Source of the DNA: Streptococcus sp. HMSC072G04
GTDB lineage: Bacteria > Bacillota > Bacilli > Lactobacillales > Streptococcaceae
DNA length: 64,000 bases
Direction: 5' to 3'
Assembly: GCF_001813295.1 (NCBI RefSeq)
Contig: NZ_KV812027.1
Location: forward strand, 34,231 to 98,230
Shown here: positions 35,398-44,318 of the stretch, one piece after another
Numbering within the stretch: the stretch's first letter is position 1
How the letters are laid out: each line of letters begins with the position of its first letter
Notes under the pieces: model-generated
Databases searched by the model: none
What the model saw: the letters and a program-made list of their open reading frames with translations, nothing else
Told to the model about the DNA's origin: nothing
Translations under genes and position numbers: made by a program

Positions 35398-37374
35398 CTA
35401 TTTCACATGCTTTTCAAGTTCTTCTTGCGCTTTTTTATTGGATTTTTCTTTTTCTTTCTTCCATTGTTCACGCGCTTTGTCGTAGTCTTTAGCAGATACG
35501 ACCTTGTCTTGAACTTCCAAATATTTATAGTTGAAGGATTGACCCTTGTGGCCTGTCCAAGCAAAGGCTGCAGAGTATGGTACAGTCTTACGAACACCTG
35601 GAGAAGCTCCATCTGAATGGATCGGAATCAAGAGGGCACTGTCGGTCAACCAAGCTTGAGCAGCAGCATATTTTTCGTAACGCTTGTTCACATCTTTGGT
35701 TTCATTGTGCGCATCTTCGATCAATTGATCATATTCATCAAAACCAGCTGCTTTTGCGGCTGCATTATCCGTACCAGCATCGAATCCAAAGTAAGAATTG
35801 GCGTTTTCGCCGGATTTACCACTAGTGATATCAATGTAAGAAGATGGGTCCGTATAGTCTGGTCCCCAACCCAAGTTATTGTTCAAATCCCAGTCTTGTT
35901 GCGATGCATTTTCAGCAAAGTAGGTGACCCGTTGAAGATCATCATCTGAGATCATTTTCAGATCAATAACAATATTTTCTGCTCCTAAAGTTGACTCGAT
36001 CGACTGTTTGAAGGATTGGGCTTGTTTGATTCCTTCTGTATAAGTTGAAGAAGTTGGAAGGTCCAAATGAATTGGGAATTCAACTCCTTGAGCCTGCAAA
36101 TCTGCCTTGGCTTTTGCAAACTCTTCTTTGGCCTTGGTTGGATTGTAGAGGGTATCTTTTCCATCTGCGACAGAGACCCCTTTCCATTCATCCCCATAAG
36201 CTTCCAAGTCTTTTTCTACTGCATCCCCAAATTGTTGGCCATTGATTTGGACAAAGTTTGGTGGCGTAAAGGTATTACGGATGACCTTATTGGCAGCAGC
36301 TTCCCCGTTCGCCTGAGCTACATATGCCTTACGGTTGAAGGCAAACATAATGGCTTGACGGAAGTCCTTATTTAAGATTGCTTTCTTAGTTGAAGTCTTT
36401 TGTGCATCTGTGGTCTTGGCTGTAATTTCATAAGACTGACGGTCAATGTTGAAGGAAAGGTTGTAGGTAGATGAACCTTGGTCACTAAAGACGATATCGT
36501 CTTTGTGTTTCTTCTCTACACTCTTATAGTTAGAGCCACTTGGGAAGACACGGGCAACCGTATAGTCACCTTTATCAAATCCACGGATCAAGGATTCTGA
36601 ATCTTGTCCATCATAATAGGTCAACTTGACTTTACCGATCTTGACATTGTCCGCATCCCAGTATGTTGGGTTCTTTTCCAATGTCGCAGAAGATTTAGAA
36701 GTGATGGATTTGATCAAATAAGGACCACAGTATAGGATACTAGATGGAGAAGTTCCTTGACCATAGTCATCTCCTTTAGATTTCAGGAATTCTTCGTTGA
36801 CCGGCATCAAGATCCCCATCGTAGTCTTAGAATTCCAGAAACTTTCTGGTTGACTCAAAGTATATTGAACGGTGTAATCATCAATAGCTTTTACACCAAC
36901 AGTTGAGAAATCAGATGTCTTCCCTGAAACATAATCATCCAAACCTTTGACAGATTTTTGGACCAAGTAAATCGCTTGTGATTTCTTGTCTGCCGCGTGC
37001 TTGAGACCTGTGACAAAGTCTTGAGCCTTGACTTCTCCATATTCTTCCCCTTCAGAAGTCATCCATTTGACCCCTTTACGGAGTTTATAAGTATAGGTCA
37101 AGCCATCCTTGGAAACAGTCCAGTCTTTAGCAAGCGATGGGATCAAGTTCCCGTACTTGTCCACTTCCAACAAGCCATCTATCGCATTTCCTGTAAACTC
37201 GGAAGTCGATTTTTTATTAGAAATCGAGTAGTCTAAGGTATCTGGATCCTGGGTATAGACATAGCTATAGGTCTGACCACCAGAGCTACTAGATTTCCCT
37301 CCTGAGCAGGCTGCCAGTACACCAGCTGATAAAAGCAGAGCGCTGGTAGCTAAGAGTACCTTCCCTTTGTTCAT
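35398..37374 (-). CDS. Oligopeptide-binding lipoprotein (AmiA/AliA/OppA family)
   Basis: The 658-residue extracellular solute-binding protein (SBP_bac_5) has signal peptide and lipobox L-A-A-C (Cys23). The family pattern is clear: QDPDTLDYSISNKKSTSEF, WTVSKDGLTYTYKLRKGVKW, and a late GWGPDYTDPSSY. It is an orphan: no permease or ATPase gene is near, so it presumably feeds the Ami/Opp permease encoded elsewhere, as AliA/AliB-type proteins do. The frame opens three codons earlier at a GTG; the ATG at 37374 is preferred with GAGGTGA upstream. A cre-like site over the -35 suggests CcpA control. Confidence 0.92.
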   Translation of the reverse strand: MNKGKVLLATSALLLSAGVLAACSGGKSSSSGGQTYSYVYTQDPDTLDYSISNKKSTSEFTGNAIDGLLEVDKYGNLIPSLAKDWTVSKDGLTYTYKLRKGVKWMTSEGEEYGEVKAQDFVTGLKHAADKKSQAIYLVQKSVKGLDDYVSGKTSDFSTVGVKAIDDYTVQYTLSQPESFWNSKTTMGILMPVNEEFLKSKGDDYGQGTSPSSILYCGPYLIKSITSKSSATLEKNPTYWDADNVKIGKVKLTYYDGQDSESLIRGFDKGDYTVARVFPSGSNYKSVEKKHKDDIVFSDQGSSTYNLSFNIDRQSYEITAKTTDAQKTSTKKAILNKDFRQAIMFAFNRKAYVAQANGEAAANKVIRNTFTPPNFVQINGQQFGDAVEKDLEAYGDEWKGVSVADGKDTLYNPTKAKEEFAKAKADLQAQGVEFPIHLDLPTSSTYTEGIKQAQSFKQSIESTLGAENIVIDLKMISDDDLQRVTYFAENASQQDWDLNNNLGWGPDYTDPSSYIDITSGKSGENANSYFGFDAGTDNAAAKAAGFDEYDQLIEDAHNETKDVNKRYEKYAAAQAWLTDSALLIPIHSDGASPGVRKTVPYSAAFAWTGHKGQSFNYKYLEVQDKVVSAKDYDKAREQWKKEKEKSNKKAQEELEKHVK

Positions 37375-37414
37375 ATAAATCACCTCATTGTAAAAAATGT
37401 TATACTCAATTTAA

Positions 37415-37442
37415 ATTATAGCACTTTCTAGGGAAATGTAAA
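37415..37442 (-). promoter_or_regulatory. Promoter of the peptide-binding lipoprotein gene
   Basis: On the minus strand: TTTACA (37437-37442), 16 bp, TATAAT (37415-37420), with an extended TG-C. Confidence 0.7.
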
Positions 37443-37450
37443 CGCTTTTA
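37437..37450. promoter_or_regulatory. Catabolite-responsive element (cre) over the -35
   Basis: TGTAAACGCTTTTA fits the CcpA consensus TGWAANCGNTNWCA at 13 of 14 positions on both strands. Its place over the -35 predicts repression in glucose. Confidence 0.6.
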
Positions 37451-37532
37451 CTGTGAAATTATTCTATTTCTTCTTTATTTTTTCAATTTCTTCTTTTTCT
37501 AGAATTTTTTCAAGTTGAATCTCTGGCCTGTA

Positions 37533-37541
37533 TGATATAAT
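37533..37541 (+). promoter_or_regulatory. Extended -10 promoter placed at the dacA start codon
   Basis: TG-A-TATAAT ends at 37541, only 7 bp before the ATG at 37549. The -35 is poor. If used, the mRNA would be nearly leaderless. Confidence 0.5.
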
Positions 37542-37548
37542 GGAATCT

Positions 37549-38862
37549 ATGAATTATGGGAGACATTTACACAAACGACTAAAACACAGCCTCTTGTCCC
37601 TCCTTGTAGGAGTCTTGACATTAGGCCCTATTTCCACTGCCTTTGCGGACGACATCTACCAGCAAGAAGATGTCATGAAAATCGCAGCTGATGCTGGACT
37701 GGTATTGGACGATTTTTACAAACCTAAGGCTGACATCGTCATCGACGCCAATACTGGAGCTATATTGTACGGAGATAATATCGACACGGTCCGGGACTCA
37801 GGAAGCATGGCCAAACTCATGAGTGCCTATGTGGTCTTTCGGGCCCTTAAGGAAGGCAAGATCAAGTACGATACCGTGGTCACAGCAACAGAGGCAGACC
37901 AAGCCATCTCGGAAAACAATCTTTTAAGTAACTCACCTATTGTAGCTGGTGTTGACTACAAGGTATCGGAATTGATCAAGATGCTCTTTGTTCCATCTTC
38001 TAGTGCAGCCGTGATTATGCTCGCCAACGCCGTCACTGACAATGATCCCGATAAGTTTTTGGACTTAATGAATCAGTACGCGCAAGAAATGGGGATGAGC
38101 CATACCAAATGGCACAATCCAAATGGGGCGATGATTTCGGTCCTTCAGGGCTACTACAATCCTCAGCGCTACGATGTCAATGCGAATAACGAAATCACAG
38201 CGCGGGACATGTCTATTCTGGCTTATCACATCGTAAACGACCTGCCAGAAATGTTGGAATACACCAAGCAAGCTCACACTACGATCATGGAAGGAACCCC
38301 CTACGAGCAAAGCTACGATAACTACAATACTTCCCTCGAAGGTGGAAAGTTCGCCCTTAAAGGAACAGATGGACTCAAAACTGGATCCAGCCCAACTGCT
38401 GACTACAACTACACCGCGACAACCAAGCGGGGTAAACAGCGGATTATCGAAGTGATTTTGGGGGTTGGAAACTACGATGTCGAGATCGCCGAAAGCTACC
38501 GCAATCAAATCGGGAATACCTTGGCTGAGAAAATGTTCGCAGACTACCAGTATAAAAAAATCCTTTCTGCAGGCGATCATACCATCGACGGGAAGACCAT
38601 TCAGCTGAAGCAAGACTTCTATGCGACCGTTAAGAAGGGGACGAAGCCAGCCCTTAAACTGGAAGACAACCGCCTAGTCGTTCAGAACGGCTTGCAACAG
38701 GTATCTCCAAGTATTAAAGCGGGAGTGACCGTCAATGAGTCTAAAACAACGACCTTTAGCAGTAAAAGCAAGGGACTAGATGTTATGTGGCTCTTCTGCT
38801 TCCTGCCTGCCGGAATTTTATACCTGATCTTTAAACAAACCGATCCAAAAAGAAGAAAATAG
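37549..38862 (+). CDS. dacA: D-alanyl-D-alanine carboxypeptidase (PBP3/DacA)
   Basis: The 437-residue low-molecular-weight penicillin-binding protein trims the terminal D-Ala from peptidoglycan stem peptides. A signal peptide ends at A-F-A-D. The active-site motifs are S-M-A-K (nucleophile Ser), an S-x-N/S-type motif in VPSSSAAVIM, and K-T-G in DGLKTGSSPT. A beta-rich domain and a C-terminal membrane anchor (LDVMWLFCFLPAGILYLIF) follow, with a basic tail. The first ATG at 37540 lies inside the -10 hexamer, so 37549 is chosen. No ribosome site can be assigned to it, which is odd. Confidence 0.88.
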   Translation: MNYGRHLHKRLKHSLLSLLVGVLTLGPISTAFADDIYQQEDVMKIAADAGLVLDDFYKPKADIVIDANTGAILYGDNIDTVRDSGSMAKLMSAYVVFRALKEGKIKYDTVVTATEADQAISENNLLSNSPIVAGVDYKVSELIKMLFVPSSSAAVIMLANAVTDNDPDKFLDLMNQYAQEMGMSHTKWHNPNGAMISVLQGYYNPQRYDVNANNEITARDMSILAYHIVNDLPEMLEYTKQAHTTIMEGTPYEQSYDNYNTSLEGGKFALKGTDGLKTGSSPTADYNYTATTKRGKQRIIEVILGVGNYDVEIAESYRNQIGNTLAEKMFADYQYKKILSAGDHTIDGKTIQLKQDFYATVKKGTKPALKLEDNRLVVQNGLQQVSPSIKAGVTVNESKTTTFSSKSKGLDVMWLFCFLPAGILYLIFKQTDPKRRK

Positions 38863-38865
38863 AAA

Positions 38866-38900
38866 AAGAACTCCCATTACCATAAGGTATGGGAGTTCTT
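38866..38900 (+). terminator. Terminator of dacA
   Basis: AAGAACTCCCATTACC pairs with GGTATGGGAGTTCTT around ATAA. The T-tract is loose (GGTTTGTT). Confidence 0.7.
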
Positions 38901-38919
38901 GGTTTGTTGACAAAGTCAT

Positions 38920-39064
38920 CTTAGAAACTTTCCTTAGGTGAGTACGGACGTCAGCGACCTTCTAAGAAGTTCCATGACTTAGTTTTGAGCCTAAGGTCTC
39001 AAAACTCCCGAGTGCCTGAAACAATTGTTTTCAGGCACTTTTCTCACGGCGGAAAGTTCCTAAG
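38920..39064. repeat. Structured intergenic repeat, copy 1
   Basis: The ends pair (CTTAGAAACTTTCC at 38920-38933 with GGAAAGTTCCTAAG at 39051-39064, one mismatch). Inside are hairpin A (AGTTTTGAG/CTCAAAACT, 38981-39006) and hairpin B (GTGCCTGAAA/TTTCAGGCAC, 39012-39038), and a short variable hairpin near 38960. The first 32 bases are identical, in inverse orientation, to 46090-46121. It lies in the gap between the convergent dacA and gldA, which has no gene. Confidence 0.8.
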
Positions 39065-39177
39065 TATTTTTTAATGAGCCTTAAAAAGTATCTAATTTTA
39101 ATTTTTTAGGCATCCATTAGTTTGTTTGATGTAAAAAATCAGTTTGTCTACATTATCTGTGAATGACAGATATTGAT

Positions 39178-40269
39178 TTAGTCTAAACCTTGAACGTAGG
39201 CATCTACTGCTACGATGGCTTGGGCAATATCAGAAGCCTTCACTTCAAATGGCATTTGATGGATGGTTTCTCCTTCGATGGTGGCTTGTTGACCAACTTT
39301 GAGAAGATCTTCATAACTTGCAGTTTCAAGATGCATTTCTTTCAGAGTGGTTGGCATGCCGATTTGTTGATAGAAACGAATGTATTTATTCAATTCTTCC
39401 TTAGGACGGTTTTCCAAGAACAATTGAACCAAGGTTCCATAAGCTACTTTTTCACCGTGTGTCAAATGGTGGATGTCCCCAGTAAGGGCTGTAAAGCCAT
39501 TATGGATGGCATGGGCCGCTGCTAACCCACCACTTTCAAACCCAATCCCACTAAGAAGAGTATTGGCTTCGATAATGTTTTCAAGAGCAGGGGTTACGAC
39601 TTTGGCTTCACAAGCAGCCATGGCTTGGAGACCATCAGCAAATAAGGTTTCTTCACAACGTTGTGCAATGGCGACACCCGCTAAGGTTTGTCGTTGACCC
39701 AACATGGTTTTTCCATTCGCTTGCAAAACCGCACGCGCTTCTACCCAAGTCGCTAGGCCATCTGCGATACCAGAGGCGAGCAAACGTTTTGGTGCTTGAG
39801 AGATCACTTTGCTATCCACCAAGACCAATTCTGGGTTCTTAGAATAGAAGATATAGCGCTCAAAGGCACCCTCATCCGTATAGATAACCGACAAGGCTGA
39901 AACGGGAGCATCTGTAGAGGCGATGGTCGGAGCAATCACAACTGGTGATTTTAGAAGATCAGCAATAGCTTTTGCACTATCGATGGTCTTTCCTCCACCA
40001 AGTCCAATGACCAAATTACAGCCATTTTCTTCTGCCAGACTAACCACACGATTGATTTCGTTGTCAGAAGCTTCTCCATTGAAGAAGACTGGCAAAACCG
40101 TGAGCCCATTTTGACCAAGGTATTCTTCAAAACGCTTCCCTACGATATCATAGACCACTGAATCACATAGCAAAACAGGGTGAGTCCCTAATTCTGAAAT
40201 AGATTGCGCATTTTCAAATAAGGCATTCTCACCTTGAATGTAACGTGACGGACTTGCAAAATTTCTCAT
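39178..40269 (-). CDS. gldA: Glycerol dehydrogenase
   Basis: This 363-residue member of the iron/zinc-containing alcohol dehydrogenase family oxidises glycerol to dihydroxyacetone with NAD. The nucleotide-binding GLGGGKTIDSAKAIAD and the metal ligands Asp in SGIADGLATWVEA, His in AAHAIHNGF and His in HHLTHGEKVAYG are present. No dihydroxyacetone kinase gene is adjacent. An extended -10 lies at 40337-40342 and a weak cre-like sequence (TGAAAACGCTTCA, 40384-40396) lies upstream, as might be expected for a catabolic gene. Confidence 0.93.
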   Translation of the reverse strand: MRNFASPSRYIQGENALFENAQSISELGTHPVLLCDSVVYDIVGKRFEEYLGQNGLTVLPVFFNGEASDNEINRVVSLAEENGCNLVIGLGGGKTIDSAKAIADLLKSPVVIAPTIASTDAPVSALSVIYTDEGAFERYIFYSKNPELVLVDSKVISQAPKRLLASGIADGLATWVEARAVLQANGKTMLGQRQTLAGVAIAQRCEETLFADGLQAMAACEAKVVTPALENIIEANTLLSGIGFESGGLAAAHAIHNGFTALTGDIHHLTHGEKVAYGTLVQLFLENRPKEELNKYIRFYQQIGMPTTLKEMHLETASYEDLLKVGQQATIEGETIHQMPFEVKASDIAQAIVAVDAYVQGLD

Positions 40270-40657
40270 AGTCTACTCCTTTAAAATTTATTTAGTTCAC
40301 ACTCATAGTAGCATTTATTTCTATGAAAGTCAAAGAATTATACAAGGCTGCAATCAATTAAATTTATCTGTTCAGGCAGCCATTGAAAACGCTTCATTAT
40401 TATTTGATTATTTGATATCTCTTCTGATTTCTAATCCACTCAAAAATCCCCAAAGCTAGTTTCAGTAGATTGAAACTTGGCTTTTGGGATTTTTATTTTT
40501 TTACAAGCATTGAGAAAATCAATCAATGGCTTAACTGAAGTCGAGACTACTTCCTTTGGAAAAAAGATAAATCAATTGGCATTCAGGGAATGCGGCATTG
40601 ATTTCCTATTTTTCTGCAGGAAGTTTCGGTAAACCGAATCGTCTCTCCTATCTTAGT
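40270..40657. other. Region between gldA and pepO
   Basis: No gene is seen in these 388 bp. They hold the gldA promoter (TGTATAAT, minus strand, at 40337-40344), a weak cre-like site at 40384, the large hairpin at 40447-40489 and another imperfect hairpin (AAATCAAT...ATTGATTT, 40570-40602) followed leftward by a T-run. Confidence 0.5.
40447..40499. terminator. Long terminator hairpin between pepO and gldA
   Basis: TCCCCAAAGCTAGTTTC pairs with GAAACTTGGCTTTTGGGA with two mismatches, with T-runs outside on both strands. It can end pepO transcription or insulate gldA. Confidence 0.7.
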
Positions 40658-42553
40658 TTACCAAATAATCACACGATCTTCTGGTGCGCGCCACATGCCG
40701 TCGCCTTCTTTGACATCAAAGGTTTCAAAGAATTCGTCAAAGTTTGGCAATTGAACATTGGTACGGAGTTTTCCTGGTGCGTGGACATCAACACTTGCGA
40801 GGAGTTGCATGTACTCTGTCCGAGCTTTCATGCGCCAGATGCGAGCAAAGTTGGTGAAGAATTCTTCTGCTGAGAAGTCTGCTTCTTTCTTAGCGGCTTC
40901 AAGGGCTGCAGCGATTCCTCCGAGGTCTGCTACGTTCTCAGAAACAGTCAATTTCCCGTTGATCTTAGCACCGTAAGAGTCTTGACCTTCGAACTGATCG
41001 ATAACTTTTTGCGTGCGAGCTGTAAAGGCTTCGTAGTCCTCTGGCTTCCACCAGTCTTTCAAGCTACCGTGCTCATCAAAGGAAGCACCATTGGTGTCAA
41101 AGGCGTGGGAGATTTCATGGGCAATGACTGCACCGATTCCGCCGTAGTTGGCTGATGATGATTGGTGAAGGTCATAGAAAGGTGCTTGTAAAATCGCTGC
41201 TGGGAAGACGATTTGGTTTTGTTGCGGATCATAGTAGGCATTGACCAGATGGGCTGGCATGTGCCATTCGCTTCGATCAACCGGTTGGTTCCACTTGCTC
41301 CAAGTATGGGCAATGGAAATTTCGTAAAGGGCTTGAGCATTTTCAACCAAGGTCTTGCTTTCGTCGATGATCTTTTTGGCGTATGTTTCTGGTAATTTTT
41401 CAGGGTAGCCGATATGTGGTGTGATGACATTGAGTTTGACAATGGCTTTTTCACGAGTTTCAGGAGCGAGCCAGTCTGCTTTTTCTAAGCGCTCCTTATA
41501 GACGTCAATCATGGTCGCTACTTTATGCTCTACGTCTGCTTTTGCTTCTGGTGAGAATTTTTCTCCCGCATACCAGAGTCCAAGTGCTTGGCTATAAGGT
41601 CCTTCTGCCAAGGCCAGAGCGGCTTTTTCTTTTGGACGAGGTTCTGGAATCCCCGTGATGATCCGTCCATATTCACCAGACAAGACACGGATTTCTTCCG
41701 TCAAGAAAGACGTCCAATCTAAAGCTGCACCAAGTTTCAATTTGGCATGAATGGTTTCCCAGTTGGCTGCCGAGTAGTATTTTGGTGCGAATTCCTTCCA
41801 GAAACGCTCTTCTGGCACGATGATTTTATCTGGTGTTTGTCCGATCACTTCAGTAAAGAAGGCATCGAGTGGCAATTCTGGGACCAAGGCCTTGAAATCT
41901 GCCCACTCATAAGGATGATAGAGTTTGTTGTACTCTGATCTTTCTTCATTTGACAAAACATATTTGGCCAATTCTGCATCCGCCGCAATGACCTTATCCA
42001 GGATATCCTTGATTTCTTCCTCTGAGAATTCAAATTTAGGTAAGAGTTTTTCCATCATTTGGCGCCAGATAGCCAGTAATTCTGGGCCTTTTTCGTTGCC
42101 ATCTTCATAATAGGTTGTATCTGGCAAGATGAGAGCAAGAGACTCTCCCCACAAGACATTCATTTGGGCATTCATAAAGTCTGGTGACACGCTAAATGGC
42201 ATGAGATTTGGTTTGCCAGCTAGTTCATAGGTCCCCAACTTGCTGGTATAGTCTTCAAAAGAAGACAGAGCCTTAATTTCATTGATCAAGGGCATGACTG
42301 GTGCCACACCAGCTGCTTCTCGCGCATCAAAATCTGCCACCATTTTATGGTATTTGACAAAGTTTTGCAGAATGCTATCTTCAGGCAGCTCTTCTCCCCG
42401 TTGCCATTTTCCAGTGATATCCAACATCAAGTTTTCGATGTCTTGGATCAAGTCCATAAAACCACCAGTTGACGGTTTGTCATCAGGAATCACAGCTGTC
42501 TCAGCCCATTCCCCATTGACGTAATCATAAAAATCATCTTGTAAACGTACCAT
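40658..42553 (-). CDS. pepO: M13 family metalloendopeptidase PepO
   Basis: The 631-residue neprilysin-type zinc endopeptidase has HEISH (with VIAHEISHAFDTNGA), the third ligand Glu in ENVADLGGIAAAL and the C-terminal GDGMWRAPEDRVIIW. Streptococcal PepO cleaves peptides and host proteins and is found at the cell surface despite having no signal peptide; none is seen here. The frame opens at 42592, but the ATG at 42553 with GAGAAG upstream matches the family start. It is divergent from the manganese transporter operon, the arrangement found in related streptococci. Confidence 0.95.
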   Translation of the reverse strand: MVRLQDDFYDYVNGEWAETAVIPDDKPSTGGFMDLIQDIENLMLDITGKWQRGEELPEDSILQNFVKYHKMVADFDAREAAGVAPVMPLINEIKALSSFEDYTSKLGTYELAGKPNLMPFSVSPDFMNAQMNVLWGESLALILPDTTYYEDGNEKGPELLAIWRQMMEKLLPKFEFSEEEIKDILDKVIAADAELAKYVLSNEERSEYNKLYHPYEWADFKALVPELPLDAFFTEVIGQTPDKIIVPEERFWKEFAPKYYSAANWETIHAKLKLGAALDWTSFLTEEIRVLSGEYGRIITGIPEPRPKEKAALALAEGPYSQALGLWYAGEKFSPEAKADVEHKVATMIDVYKERLEKADWLAPETREKAIVKLNVITPHIGYPEKLPETYAKKIIDESKTLVENAQALYEISIAHTWSKWNQPVDRSEWHMPAHLVNAYYDPQQNQIVFPAAILQAPFYDLHQSSSANYGGIGAVIAHEISHAFDTNGASFDEHGSLKDWWKPEDYEAFTARTQKVIDQFEGQDSYGAKINGKLTVSENVADLGGIAAALEAAKKEADFSAEEFFTNFARIWRMKARTEYMQLLASVDVHAPGKLRTNVQLPNFDEFFETFDVKEGDGMWRAPEDRVIIW

Positions 42554-42642
42554 GATCTTCTCGCTTTCATTCTTTTGTAATAACCTTATCAAAAATAGGA
42601 ACTTTTTTCAATGATTTCAAGAGATTTAAGTTGAATTATTTT

Positions 42643-42730
42643 AAAAATTAACTTGACTTAACTTTTTATTCGTGTATAATTATTTCAAAAATTAACTTGA
42701 CTTAATTTTTTTATTCATGTATATTAATGG
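42643..42730 (+). promoter_or_regulatory. Tandemly duplicated promoter-operator of the manganese operon
   Basis: Two 44-bp units (42643-42686 and 42687-42730) each contain AAAAATTAACTTGACTTAA, the ScaR/SloR-type metal-repressor site. Each also holds a complete promoter: TTGACT-16-TATAAT in unit 1 (TGTATAAT extended) and TTGACT-17-TATATT in unit 2. Confidence 0.8.
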
Positions 42731-42745
42731 TAAAGGAGCAAAATC

Positions 42746-43468
42746 ATGATTCAAATTGAACATCTCAGTGTTGCTTACCAGCAAACACTGGCCTTGGAGG
42801 ATCTTTCCCTCACCATCCAGGGTCCAACCATCCTAGGCATTCTTGGCCCCAATGGGGCTGGAAAATCAACCCTAATCAAGGCCATGCTAGGACTTCTCCC
42901 TCATGCGGGAAAGGTCCAGCTCGATCAAAAAGATCTCAGCCAAGTTCTTCAACGGGTGGCCTACGTCGAACAGAAATCCGCTATTGATTTCCACTTTCCC
43001 ATCACGGTGAGAGAGTGCATCTCACTGGGTCTTTATCCCCACCTTTCTATCTTCAAGAGAAAAAGCAAAGAAGATCTCCAAAAAGTGGAAAATGCCTTGA
43101 AACTTGTCAATCTTCTTGATCTAGCGGATCGCCAGATCGGCCAGCTTTCAGGAGGGCAATTCCAACGGGTGCTGATCGCCCGCTGCTTGGTCCAAGAAGC
43201 GGATGTCATTTTTTTGGATGAGCCCTTCGCAGGGATTGACTCTGTCAGCGAAGACATCATCATGCAGACCCTCCAGACCTTGAAACAAGAAGGCAAGACC
43301 ATTCTGATCGTCCATCACGACCTCAGCAAGGTCCCAGCTTATTTCGACCAGGTCCTCCTCCTTCATCGTAAACTGATTGCATTTGGGAAAACAGAGGAAA
43401 CCTTTACCAAAGAAAATCTGCATGCAGCCTATGGGCATGAACTCTTTATAGGAGGTGGCGTCGGATGA
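42746..43468 (+). CDS. Manganese ABC transporter ATPase
   Basis: The 240-residue ATPase of the metal (MZT) family has Walker [10 protein letters not shown], the signature LSGGQFQR, Walker B VIFLDEP and the switch His in [10 protein letters not shown]. It powers the high-affinity Mn importer with the next two genes; homologues are PsaB/ScaA/FimC. AAAGGAG lies 8 nt before the ATG. It overlaps the permease start by 4 bp (ATGA). A doubled ScaR-type operator precedes it. Confidence 0.93.
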   Translation: MIQIEHLSVAYQQTLALEDLSLTIQGPTILGILGPNGAGKSTLIKAMLGLLPHAGKVQLDQKDLSQVLQRVAYVEQKSAIDFHFPITVRECISLGLYPHLSIFKRKSKEDLQKVENALKLVNLLDLADRQIGQLSGGQFQRVLIARCLVQEADVIFLDEPFAGIDSVSEDIIMQTLQTLKQEGKTILIVHHDLSKVPAYFDQVLLLHRKLIAFGKTEETFTKENLHAAYGHELFIGGGVG

Positions 43469-44307
43469 TTACAGAATTTATCGATGGATTACAGCAATTC
43501 CACTTCTTACAGAATGCCCTGATCACAGCCATCGCCATCGGGATTGTCGCTGGAGCCGTTGGATGCTTCATTATTTTAAGAGGCATGTCTCTCATGGGAG
43601 ACGCTATCTCACACGCAGTTCTTCCTGGTGTGGCTCTCTCCTTTATCCTGGGCATCAATTTCTTTATTGGCGCTATTGTCTTTGGCCTCCTGGCGTCCGT
43701 CCTTATCACCTATATCAAGAGCAACTCCATCATCAAGAGCGACACTGCAATTGGGATTACCTTTTCTTCTTTCCTCGCCTTAGGAGTCATCCTGATTGGA
43801 GTCGCTAAAAGTTCCACCGACCTTTTCCACATCCTCTTTGGGAATATCTTGGCCGTCCAAGACCGGGATATGTGGATAACCATCGGTGTTGGTGCTGCGG
43901 TCTTGCTGGTGATTGTCCTACTCTTTCGACCCTTACTGCTCACATCTTTTGATCCTGTTCTGGCTCAATCCATGGGCGTCCGGGTCAAGGTCTATCACTA
44001 CCTCCTTATGGTGCTCTTGACCTTGGTTTCTGTCACTGCTATGCAGAGTGTCGGAACCATTCTCATCGTCGCCATGCTCATTACACCCGCTGCGACGGCC
44101 TATCTCTATACCAATAGTCTCTGGTCCATGATGCTCCTTTCATCCGGATTAGGTGCTCTTGCATCCATCCTGGGACTCTTTATTGGCTATAGCTTAAACA
44201 TCGCCGTCGGGTCTTGTATTGTCCTCACTTCTGCTGTCTTCTTTCTCATCAGCTTCTTTATCGCTCCTAAGCAGAGAAAGAATAAGCACGCTCTTTCATC
44301 TCATTAA
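43465..44307 (+). CDS. Manganese ABC transporter permease
   Basis: The 280-residue ABC-3 family membrane protein has about eight hydrophobic helices and the conserved [19 protein letters not shown] block near residue 35. It forms the Mn channel with the ATPase it overlaps. Homologues are PsaC/ScaB. The C-terminus is a basic tail ([13 protein letters not shown]). Confidence 0.93.
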   Translation: MITEFIDGLQQFHFLQNALITAIAIGIVAGAVGCFIILRGMSLMGDAISHAVLPGVALSFILGINFFIGAIVFGLLASVLITYIKSNSIIKSDTAIGITFSSFLALGVILIGVAKSSTDLFHILFGNILAVQDRDMWITIGVGAAVLLVIVLLFRPLLLTSFDPVLAQSMGVRVKVYHYLLMVLLTLVSVTAMQSVGTILIVAMLITPAATAYLYTNSLWSMMLLSSGLGALASILGLFIGYSLNIAVGSCIVLTSAVFFLISFFIAPKQRKNKHALSSH

Positions 44308-44318
44308 AGGAGAAAACC

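Noticed and set aside
38065..38613. Long antisense open frame of 182 codons inside dacA
   Set aside because: It is a frame shadow of dacA; the sense strand carries all penicillin-binding protein motifs.
40384..40396. Functional cre site upstream of gldA
   Set aside because: TGAAAACGCTTCA is one base too short to fit the consensus well; it is mentioned only as a weak resemblance.
40598..40873. Rightward open frame across the pepO 3' end
   Set aside because: It is antisense to the conserved C-terminus of PepO and has no ribosome site.
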